The notes under the pieces are model-generated. The model was not told the DNA's origin and searched no databases. It saw only the letters and a list, made by a program, of their open reading frames with translations. Below are positions 19,159 to 26,934 of a stretch of DNA of 36,564 bases, one piece after another (the first letter of the stretch is position 1; every line of letters begins with the position of its first letter). A program made the position numbers and the translations under genes. The stretch comes from Rickettsia typhi (GTDB taxonomy: Bacteria > Pseudomonadota > Alphaproteobacteria > Rickettsiales > UBA1997). The DNA lies in contig CAMBFC010000013.1 of the NCBI GenBank assembly GCA_945865905.1, positions 1 to 36,564 of the forward strand. The letters are read 5' to 3'.

Positions 19159-20223
19159 TTATTCTTTTGGAATTATTTTTTTGATTTCATCGCGAACGAT
19201 TTTTTCAACCAATGATGGTAAGTTTTCATTTAACCATTTTTCAAGACGAGGCTCCATAAGTTGTGCAGCTATATCTGCAAAGGCCTCACTCTTTGAAAAA
19301 GATGTCACTCCCGATACAACATTTTTTGCATCAACCAATTTTTTTATTGAATCAGTAATATTAGAAGCCGCCTGTTTATTCAATAAAGATTCTTCAGAAC
19401 CAGAATGAGTTAAAAATTCATCAACATTGGTAAATGTTTTTTGAGCCAAATCAGCCACTTTTGGTTGTGATGAAATCACCGGTGGCACAACTGAAGCCAC
19501 GGGCTTAACTGGCATTACTTTAACATCCTCTGTTTTTGTAGCAGCTTCTTGTTTAAGAAGATCCTCTAATTCATCCTCATCCGATTTTTCAACTTCTTCT
19601 TCGGGCTTAACTTCTACTAAAGGCAGTTCCTCAGGTTCTTCTGCAATCTTTTCCACGGAATCTTCTTCTGCGACGACATCTTCTTCTGGCTGAATAGAAT
19701 CTTCCAACTCTTCATCAGTTTTATCATTTATTTCCGAATTCAATTCAAAATCATCATCTTTTAGATCAGGCATTTCTTCAGCAGAATCGTCATCGTCAAA
19801 TTCAAATAAATCCTCATCTTCATCGACTGGTTCTGCAATATTTTCTATTGAAACAGAAGTTGCTTCAATCACCTCTAAATCTTTCTCTGCATCTTCAGCA
19901 AAGTTAATATTAGCATCTTCTTTCTCTAATTCTTGGGCTATAGGTTCTAATGACTCAGACTGTTCAAATTTTTGCTCATCACCAAGTTCAAAACTTTCGG
20001 TGATTTCATGCTCAATCGTATTATCAGTTTTTAGTGGCTCAGGCTCTAAAGAAGAGGCTTCTTGAGCAGATTGCACTGGGGCATTTTTTTTGGCCGGAGC
20101 AACATAATCAAACTCATCACCTATATCAGAAAAATCCTTATTATCAGTCTTTCTAGGCTCATCAAGCTTTTGAATTTTTTTTCTAATACTTTCTAGAATT
20201 GAAAGAGTGTTTTTTTCTGCCAT
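19159..20223 (-). CDS. popZ: PopZ-like polar organising protein (DUF2497)
   Basis: 354 residues. PopZ forms a microdomain at cell poles that anchors the ParB-origin complex and polarity factors in Alphaproteobacteria. A short N-terminal helix (SILESIRKKIQKL) corresponds to the PopZ partner-binding helix. Residues of about 45-240 are a very acidic, Glu/Asp/Pro/Val-rich disordered linker, longer than the Pro/Glu/Asp linker of Caulobacter PopZ (177 aa in total). The C-terminus (LMEPRLEKWLNENLPSLVEK then IVRDEIKKI) is the characteristic oligomerisation domain. It precedes nuoL by 15 bp. In many Alphaproteobacteria the neighbour is valS; that is not so here. The ends are diagnostic; the middle is poorly conserved. 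Confidence 0.88.
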   Translation of the reverse strand: MAEKNTLSILESIRKKIQKLDEPRKTDNKDFSDIGDEFDYVAPAKKNAPVQSAQEASSLEPEPLKTDNTIEHEITESFELGDEQKFEQSESLEPIAQELEKEDANINFAEDAEKDLEVIEATSVSIENIAEPVDEDEDLFEFDDDDSAEEMPDLKDDDFELNSEINDKTDEELEDSIQPEEDVVAEEDSVEKIAEEPEELPLVEVKPEEEVEKSDEDELEDLLKQEAATKTEDVKVMPVKPVASVVPPVISSQPKVADLAQKTFTNVDEFLTHSGSEESLLNKQAASNITDSIKKLVDAKNVVSGVTSFSKSEAFADIAAQLMEPRLEKWLNENLPSLVEKIVRDEIKKIIPKE

Positions 20224-20270
20224 AAAATAGAATTAAATTTTGCCGAAATTATTTTTGCAAAGCGGTATCA

Positions 20271-20290
20271 GCGGGTGATTTAAAACCCGC
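20271..20290 (-). terminator. Small hairpin between the TAXI receptor gene and popZ
   Basis: GCGGGT and ACCCGC pair around an 8-nt loop just after the TAXI receptor stop on the minus strand. There is no clear U-run next to it, so it may be a weak terminator or a processing/stability hairpin dividing the receptor gene from popZ. Confidence 0.3.
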
Positions 20291-20297
20291 CACTACT

Positions 20298-21263
20298 TTA
20301 ATCTTTTAACAATTTAGCTTCTTTAAAATAGCGTAAAGAACCTGGGTGAATCGGAACAGAATTGCCTTCTTTGATCATTTCTTCTTTTTTCAAAATTGCA
20401 AATACTGGATGCAAAGTTTTGAAATTATCAAAATTTTCAAACACCGCTTTTGTCATGTTAAAAACAACTTCATTGCTTGTTTTTTCTGATGTTACAACCA
20501 CCGCTTTAACACCAAAAGTATCAACATTGCTTGGGTTTCCCGGATACATTCCACCAGGAATTATCGCTTTTACATAAAAAGAATTACTCTTGATTAGTTT
20601 CTCAACAGTTTCTTTATCAATACTAAGAATTCTAATTTTACATGTTTGGGCCGCCTCTTGAATAACTCCATTAGGGTTTCCAGACATGTAAACCATTGCA
20701 TCAATCTTGCCTTCACATAAAGCTTTTGGTTGCTCTGATGGTTGCAAGTTAGTTATTTCTGAAAAACTTTCTTTAGTCCAACCTTTGGCGCCCATTAAAA
20801 CTTCAATGGTGGCATACATTCCTGATCCCTGTTGGCCAAAATTAATTCTTTTACCAACTAGACCTTCAAGATCTTTGATTCCGGATTGTTCTGTAACAGC
20901 AATTGCAAATGTTTCAGTGTAAAGCGAAAACACTGAACGCAACTCTTTGAAAGGCTTTTGATCACTAAAAAAACCACTGCCATTATATGCGTGATATTGC
21001 CAATCAGATTGCACAATACCAAAATCTAAGGCACCACTTCTTATTGCGTTAAGATTAGAAACAGATCCTCCGGTTGATTCTACAGAACATCTAATTCCGT
21101 GTTCTTTTCTGCCACGATTAAGCAAACGACAAATAGCACCGCCCGCTGGATAATAAACTCCAGTGATTGCACCCGTGCCAATTGAGACATATTTGGTTGC
21201 AGCGAACGAATCAGTTGCAAAGATGGCAGTTAAAACCGCTATAGAGATAAGAATCTTTTTCAT
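20298..21263 (-). CDS. TAXI family TRAP transporter solute-binding protein
   Basis: 321 residues with a clean signal peptide (about 1-21, ending SFAA). TAXI receptors are periplasmic binding proteins that deliver organic acids such as glutamate or 2-oxoglutarate to TRAP permeases. Typical blocks: YVSIGTGAITGVYYPAGGAI at the N-terminus, CSVESTGGSVSNLNAIRSG, DFGIVQSDWQYHA, GKRINFGQQGSGMYAT and a late IPGGMYPGNP. The fold and motifs are complete. No permease gene (DctQM fusion) is adjacent, so the transporter partner must be encoded elsewhere or the receptor acts alone. It is divergent from the symporter gene at 21508, with a 244-bp regulatory gap. Confidence 0.92.
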   Translation of the reverse strand: MKKILISIAVLTAIFATDSFAATKYVSIGTGAITGVYYPAGGAICRLLNRGRKEHGIRCSVESTGGSVSNLNAIRSGALDFGIVQSDWQYHAYNGSGFFSDQKPFKELRSVFSLYTETFAIAVTEQSGIKDLEGLVGKRINFGQQGSGMYATIEVLMGAKGWTKESFSEITNLQPSEQPKALCEGKIDAMVYMSGNPNGVIQEAAQTCKIRILSIDKETVEKLIKSNSFYVKAIIPGGMYPGNPSNVDTFGVKAVVVTSEKTSNEVVFNMTKAVFENFDNFKTLHPVFAILKKEEMIKEGNSVPIHPGSLRYFKEAKLLKD

Positions 21264-21369
21264 TATTTAGATGGATAAAAAAATTATAAATAAAATCTAG
21301 CCACATGATATTTTAGGTTTTTATTTTTTTTACAAGTCATTTGTTTGTTTTTTAAGCTTTTTTCAAAAC

Positions 21370-21430
21370 TTGACATATTAATGATTATTTTTAATAGTGT
21401 TGAGGCTTTTTAATATGTTAAATGATCATT
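21370..21430 (+). promoter_or_regulatory. Candidate promoter and dyads before the symporter gene
   Basis: The 244-bp gap between the divergent TAXI and symporter genes holds TTGACA at 21370 followed after 16 bp by TAATAG at 21392, a plausible sigma-70 promoter facing right. An inverted repeat pairs TGACATATTAA (21371-21381) with TTAATATGTTA (21410-21420), one G-T apart, overlapping the promoter. A perfect palindrome AATGATCATT follows at 21421-21430. The arrangement resembles an operator site, but I cannot name a regulator. Confidence 0.35.
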
Positions 21431-21507
21431 GTCATTAGTGCTGAGCAGCTTGAGTAGTAATATTTTTAGCCAAACACTTAAAAAATATACATTTTATCAC
21501 ACAATAT

Positions 21508-22725
21508 ATGAAACTTTGGCAACAAGTTCTTATTGGATTATTTCTCGGTGTTTTTGCTGGCCTAATCCTAGAAGAAAAAGCTGCGGGATTAAAAATTTTT
21601 GGCACGATATTTATATCTCTAGTAAAAATGGTCATCGTGCCTTTAATATTTTTTACAATTTTATCTGGCATTACCTCAATGCAAGGAGGTGGAAACCTTA
21701 CTAGAGTTGGCATTAAAGGTCTTTTAGGCTATATCATTACCTCTATTTTTGCCGTAATAATCGGACTTAGCTCAGGAGCAATTTTTAAACCGGGCGTAGG
21801 AATTGACCTTAACGGCATGATGGAAGATATTGCTGCTCCAAAAACAAACCATGCCATCATATCATTTTCTGATTTTTTGCTAGGATTAATCCCTACCAAT
21901 CCAATAAACGCAATGGCTTCAGACCATTTCTTACAAATAATTATTTTCTCTATTTTTGCAGGTATCACTATTAATATGGTTGGCGAAAAAGCAAAAATAT
22001 TAAGAGATTTTATTGTAGCCGCTTCACAAGTAACCTTTAAGATGATTGACCTTATAATCAAATTGGCTCCTATTGGCGTATTTGGATTCATAGCTTGTGT
22101 TGTAGGAACGCAAGGAATAGAGATTCTTAAAGCTTTAGCCACTTTAGTTTTAGCACTAATTTCTGCCTGTACTTTGCAATATTTTATCTTTGGATTATTA
22201 ATTTTAGTTTTTGCGCGCATATCTCCGCTGCCTTTTTATCGCAAAATTCTGTTCACCCAATCAATCGCCTTTGCAACCAGCAGCAGCAAGGCTACACTCT
22301 CTACTGCAATAAACCAATTGCAAGAAAAAATGGGGGTTTCTAAAGTTAATTCTAACTTTTTGATGCCTCTTGGCGTTTGCGTTAACATGGATGGAACCGC
22401 TATTTATCTAGGTATTTGCGCTTTATTCTTTTCGCAAGCCTATGGCATGGATTTAACAACTGGCAATTACTTAATGTTGGTACTCACTTGCACCCTAGGA
22501 TCAATAGGAGCAGCTGGTATTCCAAGTGGATCAATTATTTTTATGGGCATGGTACTTAATTCGGTCGGGCTGCCAATCGAAGGTATTGGGATCATCCTTG
22601 GTGTTGATCGTATTCTAGATATGATACGCACTACAATCAACATCACTGGCGATACTGCGATCACTTTAATTATTGATAAAAGCGAAGGAATGTTAGATGA
22701 AAAAGTTTATAATTCAAAATCTTAA
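21508..22725 (+). CDS. Dicarboxylate/amino acid:cation symporter (DAACS family)
   Basis: 405 residues, about eight membrane helices plus re-entrant hairpins. The family imports glutamate, aspartate or C4-dicarboxylates with H+ or Na+. Diagnostic segments: VKMVIVPLIFFTILSGI near the N-terminus, the Ser-rich re-entrant loop ATSSSKATLSTAI (hairpin 1), GVCVNMDGTAIYLGICALFF (NMDGT cation/substrate site) and GAAGIPSGSIIF (hairpin 2). The length matches GltP/DctA-type carriers. In an obligate symbiont it would supply amino acids or dicarboxylates from the host. The divergent TAXI receptor may serve similar substrates. The stop overlaps the start of lolA by 29 bp. Confidence 0.93.
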   Translation: MKLWQQVLIGLFLGVFAGLILEEKAAGLKIFGTIFISLVKMVIVPLIFFTILSGITSMQGGGNLTRVGIKGLLGYIITSIFAVIIGLSSGAIFKPGVGIDLNGMMEDIAAPKTNHAIISFSDFLLGLIPTNPINAMASDHFLQIIIFSIFAGITINMVGEKAKILRDFIVAASQVTFKMIDLIIKLAPIGVFGFIACVVGTQGIEILKALATLVLALISACTLQYFIFGLLILVFARISPLPFYRKILFTQSIAFATSSSKATLSTAINQLQEKMGVSKVNSNFLMPLGVCVNMDGTAIYLGICALFFSQAYGMDLTTGNYLMLVLTCTLGSIGAAGIPSGSIIFMGMVLNSVGLPIEGIGIILGVDRILDMIRTTINITGDTAITLIIDKSEGMLDEKVYNSKS

Positions 22726-23365
22726 ATTTGTTACAAAAAAAATTAACCATACACTCAGCTTTGCTGTTTGCGTGGCTTTTTTTTGTTTTTTAATGCAAGA
22801 AAAATCCTTGGCAAAAATTGATTTTTTAGCAACATACAAAACCGATCTTGAACAAGTAGAATCATACCTCAATAGCATCAAAAATTTCTCTGCAAAATTT
22901 ACTCAAAAATCTGCCAATGGTGCTGTTGAGGGAAAATTTTACTTATCTCGCCCAGGAAAAATGCGCGTAGAATATATCAATGAACCAAAAATTTTAATTG
23001 TAGTAAATGGCGCCGTTCTTTCTTATAAAGATATTGAGCTTGATGAAGTTTCTAATCTTAGCACCAATACCACCCCCGCATCATTTTTAACTCGTCCAAA
23101 TATTTCTTTTTTGGCAAAAGATGTTGAAATTACCAATGTTGTAAAAAATAATGAAACAATCACAATATCTTTGATTAAAAAAAATCGCACTGAGGCAGGA
23201 GAATTTACTTTAATCTTTAAAACTCAACCCGCTCTAGGTTTTGCTAAAATGCAAGTTACAAATGATTTGGGCGACATTACCTCAATAACTTTGCACGATA
23301 TCACTTTTCCTGAAAATTTAAGCGATAATTTATTTATAATTCGTAATAAAAATTTACCTTTTTAG
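22697..23365 (+). CDS. lolA: Outer-membrane lipoprotein carrier protein LolA
   Basis: 222 residues. LolA ferries lipoproteins through the periplasm from LolCDE to the outer membrane. A long n-region and hydrophobic core (about 20-33) form the signal peptide, ending near SLAKID. The mature domain shows NSIKNFSAKFTQKSANG, GKFYLSRPGKMRVEY, a SYKDIELDEV strand pair and the late GFAKMQVTNDLGDITSI segment, all LolA-like. The start overlaps the symporter gene by 29 bp; a later Met at the end of the hydrophobic core would remove the signal peptide and is rejected. Its cargo plausibly includes the lipoproteins encoded at 29626-34353. Confidence 0.9.
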   Translation: MKKFIIQNLKFVTKKINHTLSFAVCVAFFCFLMQEKSLAKIDFLATYKTDLEQVESYLNSIKNFSAKFTQKSANGAVEGKFYLSRPGKMRVEYINEPKILIVVNGAVLSYKDIELDEVSNLSTNTTPASFLTRPNISFLAKDVEITNVVKNNETITISLIKKNRTEAGEFTLIFKTQPALGFAKMQVTNDLGDITSITLHDITFPENLSDNLFIIRNKNLPF

Positions 23366-23400
23366 TTGTTACAACCATCATCAAATGAAACGAAAATTTA

Positions 23401-23823
23401 ATGGCATTAATTTCTTTCAACTCAGCAAATAATAAAAAAAAGCGCATCATCAGTGATATCAACATCACACCCTTCGTCGATGTTCTTTTGGTGTTGCTAA
23501 TAATTTTTATGGTGGCTGCGCCCCTTATGACAAGCGGCGTTAAGGTTGATTTGCCTCAAGGAGCTTCAAGCCCTATTGATGAAAAAATGCAACCAATAAT
23601 TGTATCAATAAAACCTGATGGTGTAATTTTTTTACAGGATGAGCCCTTAAAACTTGGGCTTTTAGGGCCTCGCTTGCTCGCCACCACAATTAACAATCTC
23701 AACACAAAAATTTATGTGCGAGCCGATCAAAACCTTGATTATGGACGCGTCATGGAGGTTGTAAAAAGCATTAATCTCACTGGATTCAATCAAGTAATTC
23801 TAGTTACCGAGCTCGCAAAATGA
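23401..23823 (+). CDS. tolR: ExbD/TolR-family biopolymer transport protein
   Basis: 140 residues, one N-terminal membrane helix and a periplasmic domain. ITPFVDVLLVLLIIFMV carries the conserved intramembrane Asp (Asp27) that couples proton flow in the TolQ/TolR motor. PLMTSGVKVDLPQ and IYVRADQNLDYGRVMEVV are typical periplasmic blocks. It is coupled to the next gene by an ATGA overlap (stop TGA, start ATG). TolQ, usually just upstream, is missing: lolA sits there instead, so tolQ must be elsewhere. ExbD is the alternative name; pairing with a TolA-like gene favours TolR. Confidence 0.88.
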   Translation: MALISFNSANNKKKRIISDINITPFVDVLLVLLIIFMVAAPLMTSGVKVDLPQGASSPIDEKMQPIIVSIKPDGVIFLQDEPLKLGLLGPRLLATTINNLNTKIYVRADQNLDYGRVMEVVKSINLTGFNQVILVTELAK

Positions 23824-24617
23824 TTAAGAATATTTTATATTCGCTACTGATGCACTCAACTTTCGCTTTTTTAATCTATGTCAATTTTCACCATAAAATA
23901 ATAGAAAAAATTGATTTAAAAGATGGTTTAACGGTTGGCATTGTAAGCTTGCAAGATATCACCAAACCAACAAAAGTTACTACAAAATCAGAAGTTGTTG
24001 TAGAAAAAAAAGAAAAACCAATCACTAAAAAAATATCTAAACCAAAAATAAAAAATAAAAAACCAATTGCACGGCCCTTGTTGGAAAACAAAGCTCAATT
24101 TAAAAAAGTTGAAGAAGAAAAAACTGAAGAGGTGGTTAAAAAAGTTGAAGAAGAAAAACCTGAGGAAAAAATAAAAGAAGTAGTTAAAAAAATTGAGGAA
24201 GAGGAAGTTGTCGAAGCTAAAGAAGAGGAGACTGAAAAGCCTGCAGAAGAAGATGTTGCGGCAAATGTTGATGCAATAAATAATATAGAGGATTTAGAAA
24301 GTCTGCAACTTTCGGCGCGTGAAAAATTTAATATTCAATCGCAATTACGAGCTTGTTATAAAAGATCTCTAGCCAATATTCCAAAAAGCAATTATACTGC
24401 TGTAGTTACAGTAACCATATTGCAAGATGGCACTATAGATTTTGATTCGGATAATATTATTGATGCTAAACTTTATAATAATCCAAAAGATACTAATTAT
24501 AAAAATCGCATGGATAGTATATTGCAAACGCTAGAGCTGTGCAGTCCATTGCGAAATATGCCTTCTGATAAATATGAGATTTGGCGAGAATTTACGATTG
24601 AGTTTGGTGCGGAGTGA
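23820..24617 (+). CDS. tolA: TolA-like envelope-spanning protein
   Basis: 265 residues. An N-terminal membrane helix (about 4-22) is followed by a Lys/Glu/Val-rich, probably helical periplasmic linker (about 55-145) with repeated KKVEEEK-type units. The C-terminal globular domain (about 160-265) has two Cys (LRACYKR and LELCSPLR) and the segment YTAVVTVTILQDGTIDF, matching the TolA domain III/TonB-like fold. TolA links the inner-membrane TolQR motor to TolB-Pal during cell constriction. Its start overlaps tolR. tolB and pal do not follow; instead a long palindrome lies just after the TGA stop. Confidence 0.82.
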   Translation: MIKNILYSLLMHSTFAFLIYVNFHHKIIEKIDLKDGLTVGIVSLQDITKPTKVTTKSEVVVEKKEKPITKKISKPKIKNKKPIARPLLENKAQFKKVEEEKTEEVVKKVEEEKPEEKIKEVVKKIEEEEVVEAKEEETEKPAEEDVAANVDAINNIEDLESLQLSAREKFNIQSQLRACYKRSLANIPKSNYTAVVTVTILQDGTIDFDSDNIIDAKLYNNPKDTNYKNRMDSILQTLELCSPLRNMPSDKYEIWREFTIEFGAE

Positions 24618-24630
24618 TGTGGTTTGTGTG

Positions 24631-24782
24631 TGTTAAAAAAGATGAAGATTGAAAGTTGGGTGAAGAGGCTCTGCTGCTCAGACACCGCGCTCATCTGATT
24701 TAAGCAAGCGTAGCTTGCGATGAAGCGCAGAACTCGCCTCAGAGCCTCTTCACCCAACTTTCAATCTTCATCTTTTTTAACA
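24631..24782. repeat. 152-bp palindromic element with 43-bp perfect inverted arms
   Basis: The left arm 24631-24673 is the exact reverse complement of the right arm 24740-24782. The 66-bp centre folds further: GCGCTCATC (24687-24695) pairs with GATGAAGCGC (24719-24728) with one bulge, enclosing the hairpin GCAAGC-GTA-GCTTGC (24704-24718). DNA could extrude a cruciform and RNA would form a very long hairpin. It begins 14 bp after the tolA stop, so it can act as a terminator. Arm identity suggests a mobile or recently formed element such as a MITE or palindromic repeat family. I see no second copy in the window. Confidence 0.9.
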
Positions 24783-24809
24783 ATATTAAATCCTGACTTT
24801 AAACAATCC

Positions 24810-24838
24810 TTTACAAAAACCATAATTAGTGATATAAT
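24810..24838 (+). promoter_or_regulatory. Sigma-70-type promoter
   Basis: TTTACA at 24810-24815, a 17-bp spacer, then a perfect TATAAT at 24833-24838. It starts just past the palindrome and faces the small ORF at 24926, which would give a leader of about 80 nt. It may also serve the IalB-like and gap genes further right. Confidence 0.65.
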
Positions 24839-24925
24839 AAGACCTTATCATTTAAACAAATAATGTTTGACAGATTTTTGTATGATATTAAAAATAACCC
24901 AGATTAATTCTAAATTTAAAATTTT

Positions 24926-25099
24926 ATGAAAAACCCATTACCTATTCACATCGAGCAAAATCAGACTGGTCAAAATCTTTCTATTGACGCAAAAGAGCTA
25001 TTGCAAATCTTAGACGAATTACAAGATTTTACTACAAAAATTAGAAAAAGACTAATGTCAGAATTAAAATCAGAATCTAGCACAAAAAACAGCGACTAA
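24926..25099 (+). CDS. Small protein of 57 aa, unknown function
   Basis: An ATG-to-TAA frame encodes a soluble, charged 57-residue protein. The N-terminus is NPLPIHIEQNQTGQN, followed by a probable amphipathic helix (AKELLQILDELQDF) and a Lys/Arg/Ser-rich tail (TKIRKRLMSELKSES). I recognise no family. A good promoter lies about 90 bp upstream, and the codon usage looks like that of its neighbours. The stop overlaps by four bases the convergent end of the small membrane-protein gene. There is no Shine-Dalgarno motif, but that is general in this window. Confidence 0.6.
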   Translation: MKNPLPIHIEQNQTGQNLSIDAKELLQILDELQDFTTKIRKRLMSELKSESSTKNSD

Positions 25100-25368
25100 T
25101 TTTGTTTTTTAATGGTGCGGGCTATCAAAATTCCTGCAAATAGATTGCTAGCAAAAACAATTAACACACTTACCATTATTGCCAAAATTGTGTTTAATCG
25201 ATCTGGATTGCGAAACGAAACCAGTATCATAAAAAATAAAAAACTACTATAAGAAATTGACAAGCAGGATATTTTTTTTACATATGTTGTGCAAAAAAAC
25301 AACCCTGCAACACCAGCTATTACTACAAAAATTAGCAAAGCAGAAATAAACAAATAGCCAGATTCCAT
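25096..25368 (-). CDS. Small three-helix membrane protein, NuoK/MnhC-like topology
   Basis: 90 residues with three strongly hydrophobic helices (about 5-28, 34-51 and 60-84) and a basic tail (ARTIKKQN). Size and layout resemble NuoK or the MnhC/MrpC antiporter subunit, and the stretch ILAIMVSVLIVFASNLFAGI recalls the third helix of that family. The conserved intramembrane Glu residues of NuoK are not seen, so function is unassigned. It is wedged exactly between two plus-strand genes: its start codon abuts the start of the IalB-like gene with no spacer, and its end overlaps the 57-aa ORF. Any promoter must lie inside the neighbouring coding sequence. Confidence 0.6.
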   Translation of the reverse strand: MESGYLFISALLIFVVIAGVAGLFFCTTYVKKISCLSISYSSFLFFMILVSFRNPDRLNTILAIMVSVLIVFASNLFAGILIARTIKKQN

Positions 25369-25872
25369 ATGAAAAAAATTGTAGTTTTTATTTTCTCTTT
25401 AGTTTTGTTTTTTGCGCATAACATTCAAGCAGAAATTGTAAATCTACAAAAAGATGAAAAAAAGTTTGGAGAATGGAAAGTTTTTTGTGAAACGGATGCC
25501 ATGATGAGCATTACTTATTGCAGGATTGGGATTAAATTCTTTGATAACGCTTCTGCAATAACTGTAGAACCCAATAATTTGTCTTTTAATCAGTTTTTTA
25601 TTACTGTTCCTAAAATTCGCCTCGGAAATTTCTTGCAAATGCGTGTTGATCAAAACGACCTCCTACTTTCGCAAATGGCAAAAGAAAAAGATTTTGGATT
25701 GATTGAAATTAGTGATGAACAAAAAATAGCTCTATTTTTGCAGATGAAAAGGGGAGATTTTTTATTTTTTCGCTTTAACATAAAAGACTCAGATAAAGAA
25801 ATTACCGCAAAAATTAATCTGAACGACTTTAGAAATGCGCTTAGATATTATAAAGAGCGAGTTTCAAAATAA
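25369..25872 (+). CDS. IalB-like exported protein
   Basis: 167 residues with a typical signal peptide (about 1-21, ending NIQA). The mature part starts with FGEWKVFCE and has a second Cys in SITYCRIGI, the pattern of the invasion-associated locus B family (fGdW...C...C). IalB-type proteins are periplasmic or surface proteins of Alphaproteobacteria, first described in Bartonella for erythrocyte entry; many homologues have no known role in invasion. The gene is 23 bp before gap and may be cotranscribed with it. Similarity is limited to the N-terminal half, so the call is moderate. Confidence 0.65.
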   Translation: MKKIVVFIFSLVLFFAHNIQAEIVNLQKDEKKFGEWKVFCETDAMMSITYCRIGIKFFDNASAITVEPNNLSFNQFFITVPKIRLGNFLQMRVDQNDLLLSQMAKEKDFGLIEISDEQKIALFLQMKRGDFLFFRFNIKDSDKEITAKINLNDFRNALRYYKERVSK

Positions 25873-25895
25873 TTAATAACCACCAAAAACTTAGT

Positions 25896-26897
25896 ATGAC
25901 AACACGCGTAGCAATTAATGGCTTAGGAAGAATCGGCAGATGCGTTTTACGCGCAATTTTTGAAGAAGCAAAATATTCTGATATTGAATTGGTTGCAGTC
26001 AATGCCAGCGCGCCAGCAGAAACCTTAAAACATTTATTAAAATACGATTCTATTCATGGACGCTTTAGCAAAGATATTGAGATTGGTGAAAAATTTCTTA
26101 TTGTTAATGGCAAAAAAATCTCACTAGTTTCTGAGCGCGATCCAAAAAAACTACCCTGGAAAAATTTAGAAATTGATATTGTTTTTGAATGCACCGGAGC
26201 TTTCACTGATTATAAAGACGCACATCAACATATTGAAGCGGGGGCAAAAAAAGTTATCATTTCTGCTCCAGCAAAAGGCGATAATGTCAAAACCATCGTT
26301 TACGGAGTCAACGATGAAAAGCTTTCTGCTGATGATGTAGTTATTTCTGTTGGATCATGCACCACAAATTGTTTGGCACCAATCGCCAAAGCTTTAAATG
26401 ATGCGATCGGCATAGAGCAAGGCTTTATGACCACAATTCACGCTTATACCAATGATCAAAATGTTGTTGATAATCCACATAAAGATTTACGCCGTGCTAG
26501 AGCCTGTGGGCTTTCAATGATTCCAACTTCTACTGGCGCAGCAAAAGCAATCGGTCTAGTATTGCCAGAATTAAAAGGCAAACTTGATGGCGGCGCAATA
26601 CGCGTGCCAACTGCCAATTTTTCAATGGTTGATTTTACTTTTATTGCATCAAAACAAACTTCAATTGCAGAAGTTAATGATGCTGTAAAAAACGCTGCTG
26701 CTGGTGCGATGAGAGAGGTTTTGCAAATTGTTGAAGAACCTTTGGTTTCAATTGATTTTAATCATAGTCCTTATAGCTCTTGCTTTGATGTTGCTCAAAC
26801 TAAAGTGATGGGAAATTTTGTAAAAGTGGCTTCTTGGTATGATAATGAATGGGGTTTTTCTCTAAGAATGATTGATGTGGCGCAACTTGTAAAATAG
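25896..26897 (+). CDS. gap: Glyceraldehyde-3-phosphate dehydrogenase, GapB-like
   Basis: 333 residues, full length. It interconverts glyceraldehyde-3-phosphate and 1,3-bisphosphoglycerate. The Rossmann start is VAINGLGRIGR. The active-site Cys155 lies in SCTTNC and His182 in IHAYTNDQ. The adenosine-binding strand reads VAVNAS (Ala37-Ser38) where NAD-dependent glycolytic enzymes have Asp. Together with DPKKLPW and NPHKDLRRARAC, this resembles B. subtilis GapB, which prefers NADP and works in gluconeogenesis. NADP preference is therefore inferred. No other glycolytic genes are nearby. It converges on rlmB with 37 bp between the stops. Confidence 0.95.
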   Translation: MTTRVAINGLGRIGRCVLRAIFEEAKYSDIELVAVNASAPAETLKHLLKYDSIHGRFSKDIEIGEKFLIVNGKKISLVSERDPKKLPWKNLEIDIVFECTGAFTDYKDAHQHIEAGAKKVIISAPAKGDNVKTIVYGVNDEKLSADDVVISVGSCTTNCLAPIAKALNDAIGIEQGFMTTIHAYTNDQNVVDNPHKDLRRARACGLSMIPTSTGAAKAIGLVLPELKGKLDGGAIRVPTANFSMVDFTFIASKQTSIAEVNDAVKNAAAGAMREVLQIVEEPLVSIDFNHSPYSSCFDVAQTKVMGNFVKVASWYDNEWGFSLRMIDVAQLVK

Positions 26898-26934
26898 AAT
26901 CGCGCGGATTTTATCGCACCATGCGCACTAAAAA

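Noticed and set aside
21729..22220. 163-codon minus-strand ORF inside the symporter gene
   Set aside because: It mirrors a well-conserved membrane protein on the other strand; the composition is the reverse complement of hydrophobic codons.
24497..24757. 86-codon minus-strand ORF across the tolA end and the palindrome
   Set aside because: It runs antisense through tolA and one arm of the palindrome and has no recognisable protein features.
26898..26934. GC-rich inverted bases between gap and rlmB as a terminator
   Set aside because: Only short GCGC matches are present with no convincing stem or T-run.
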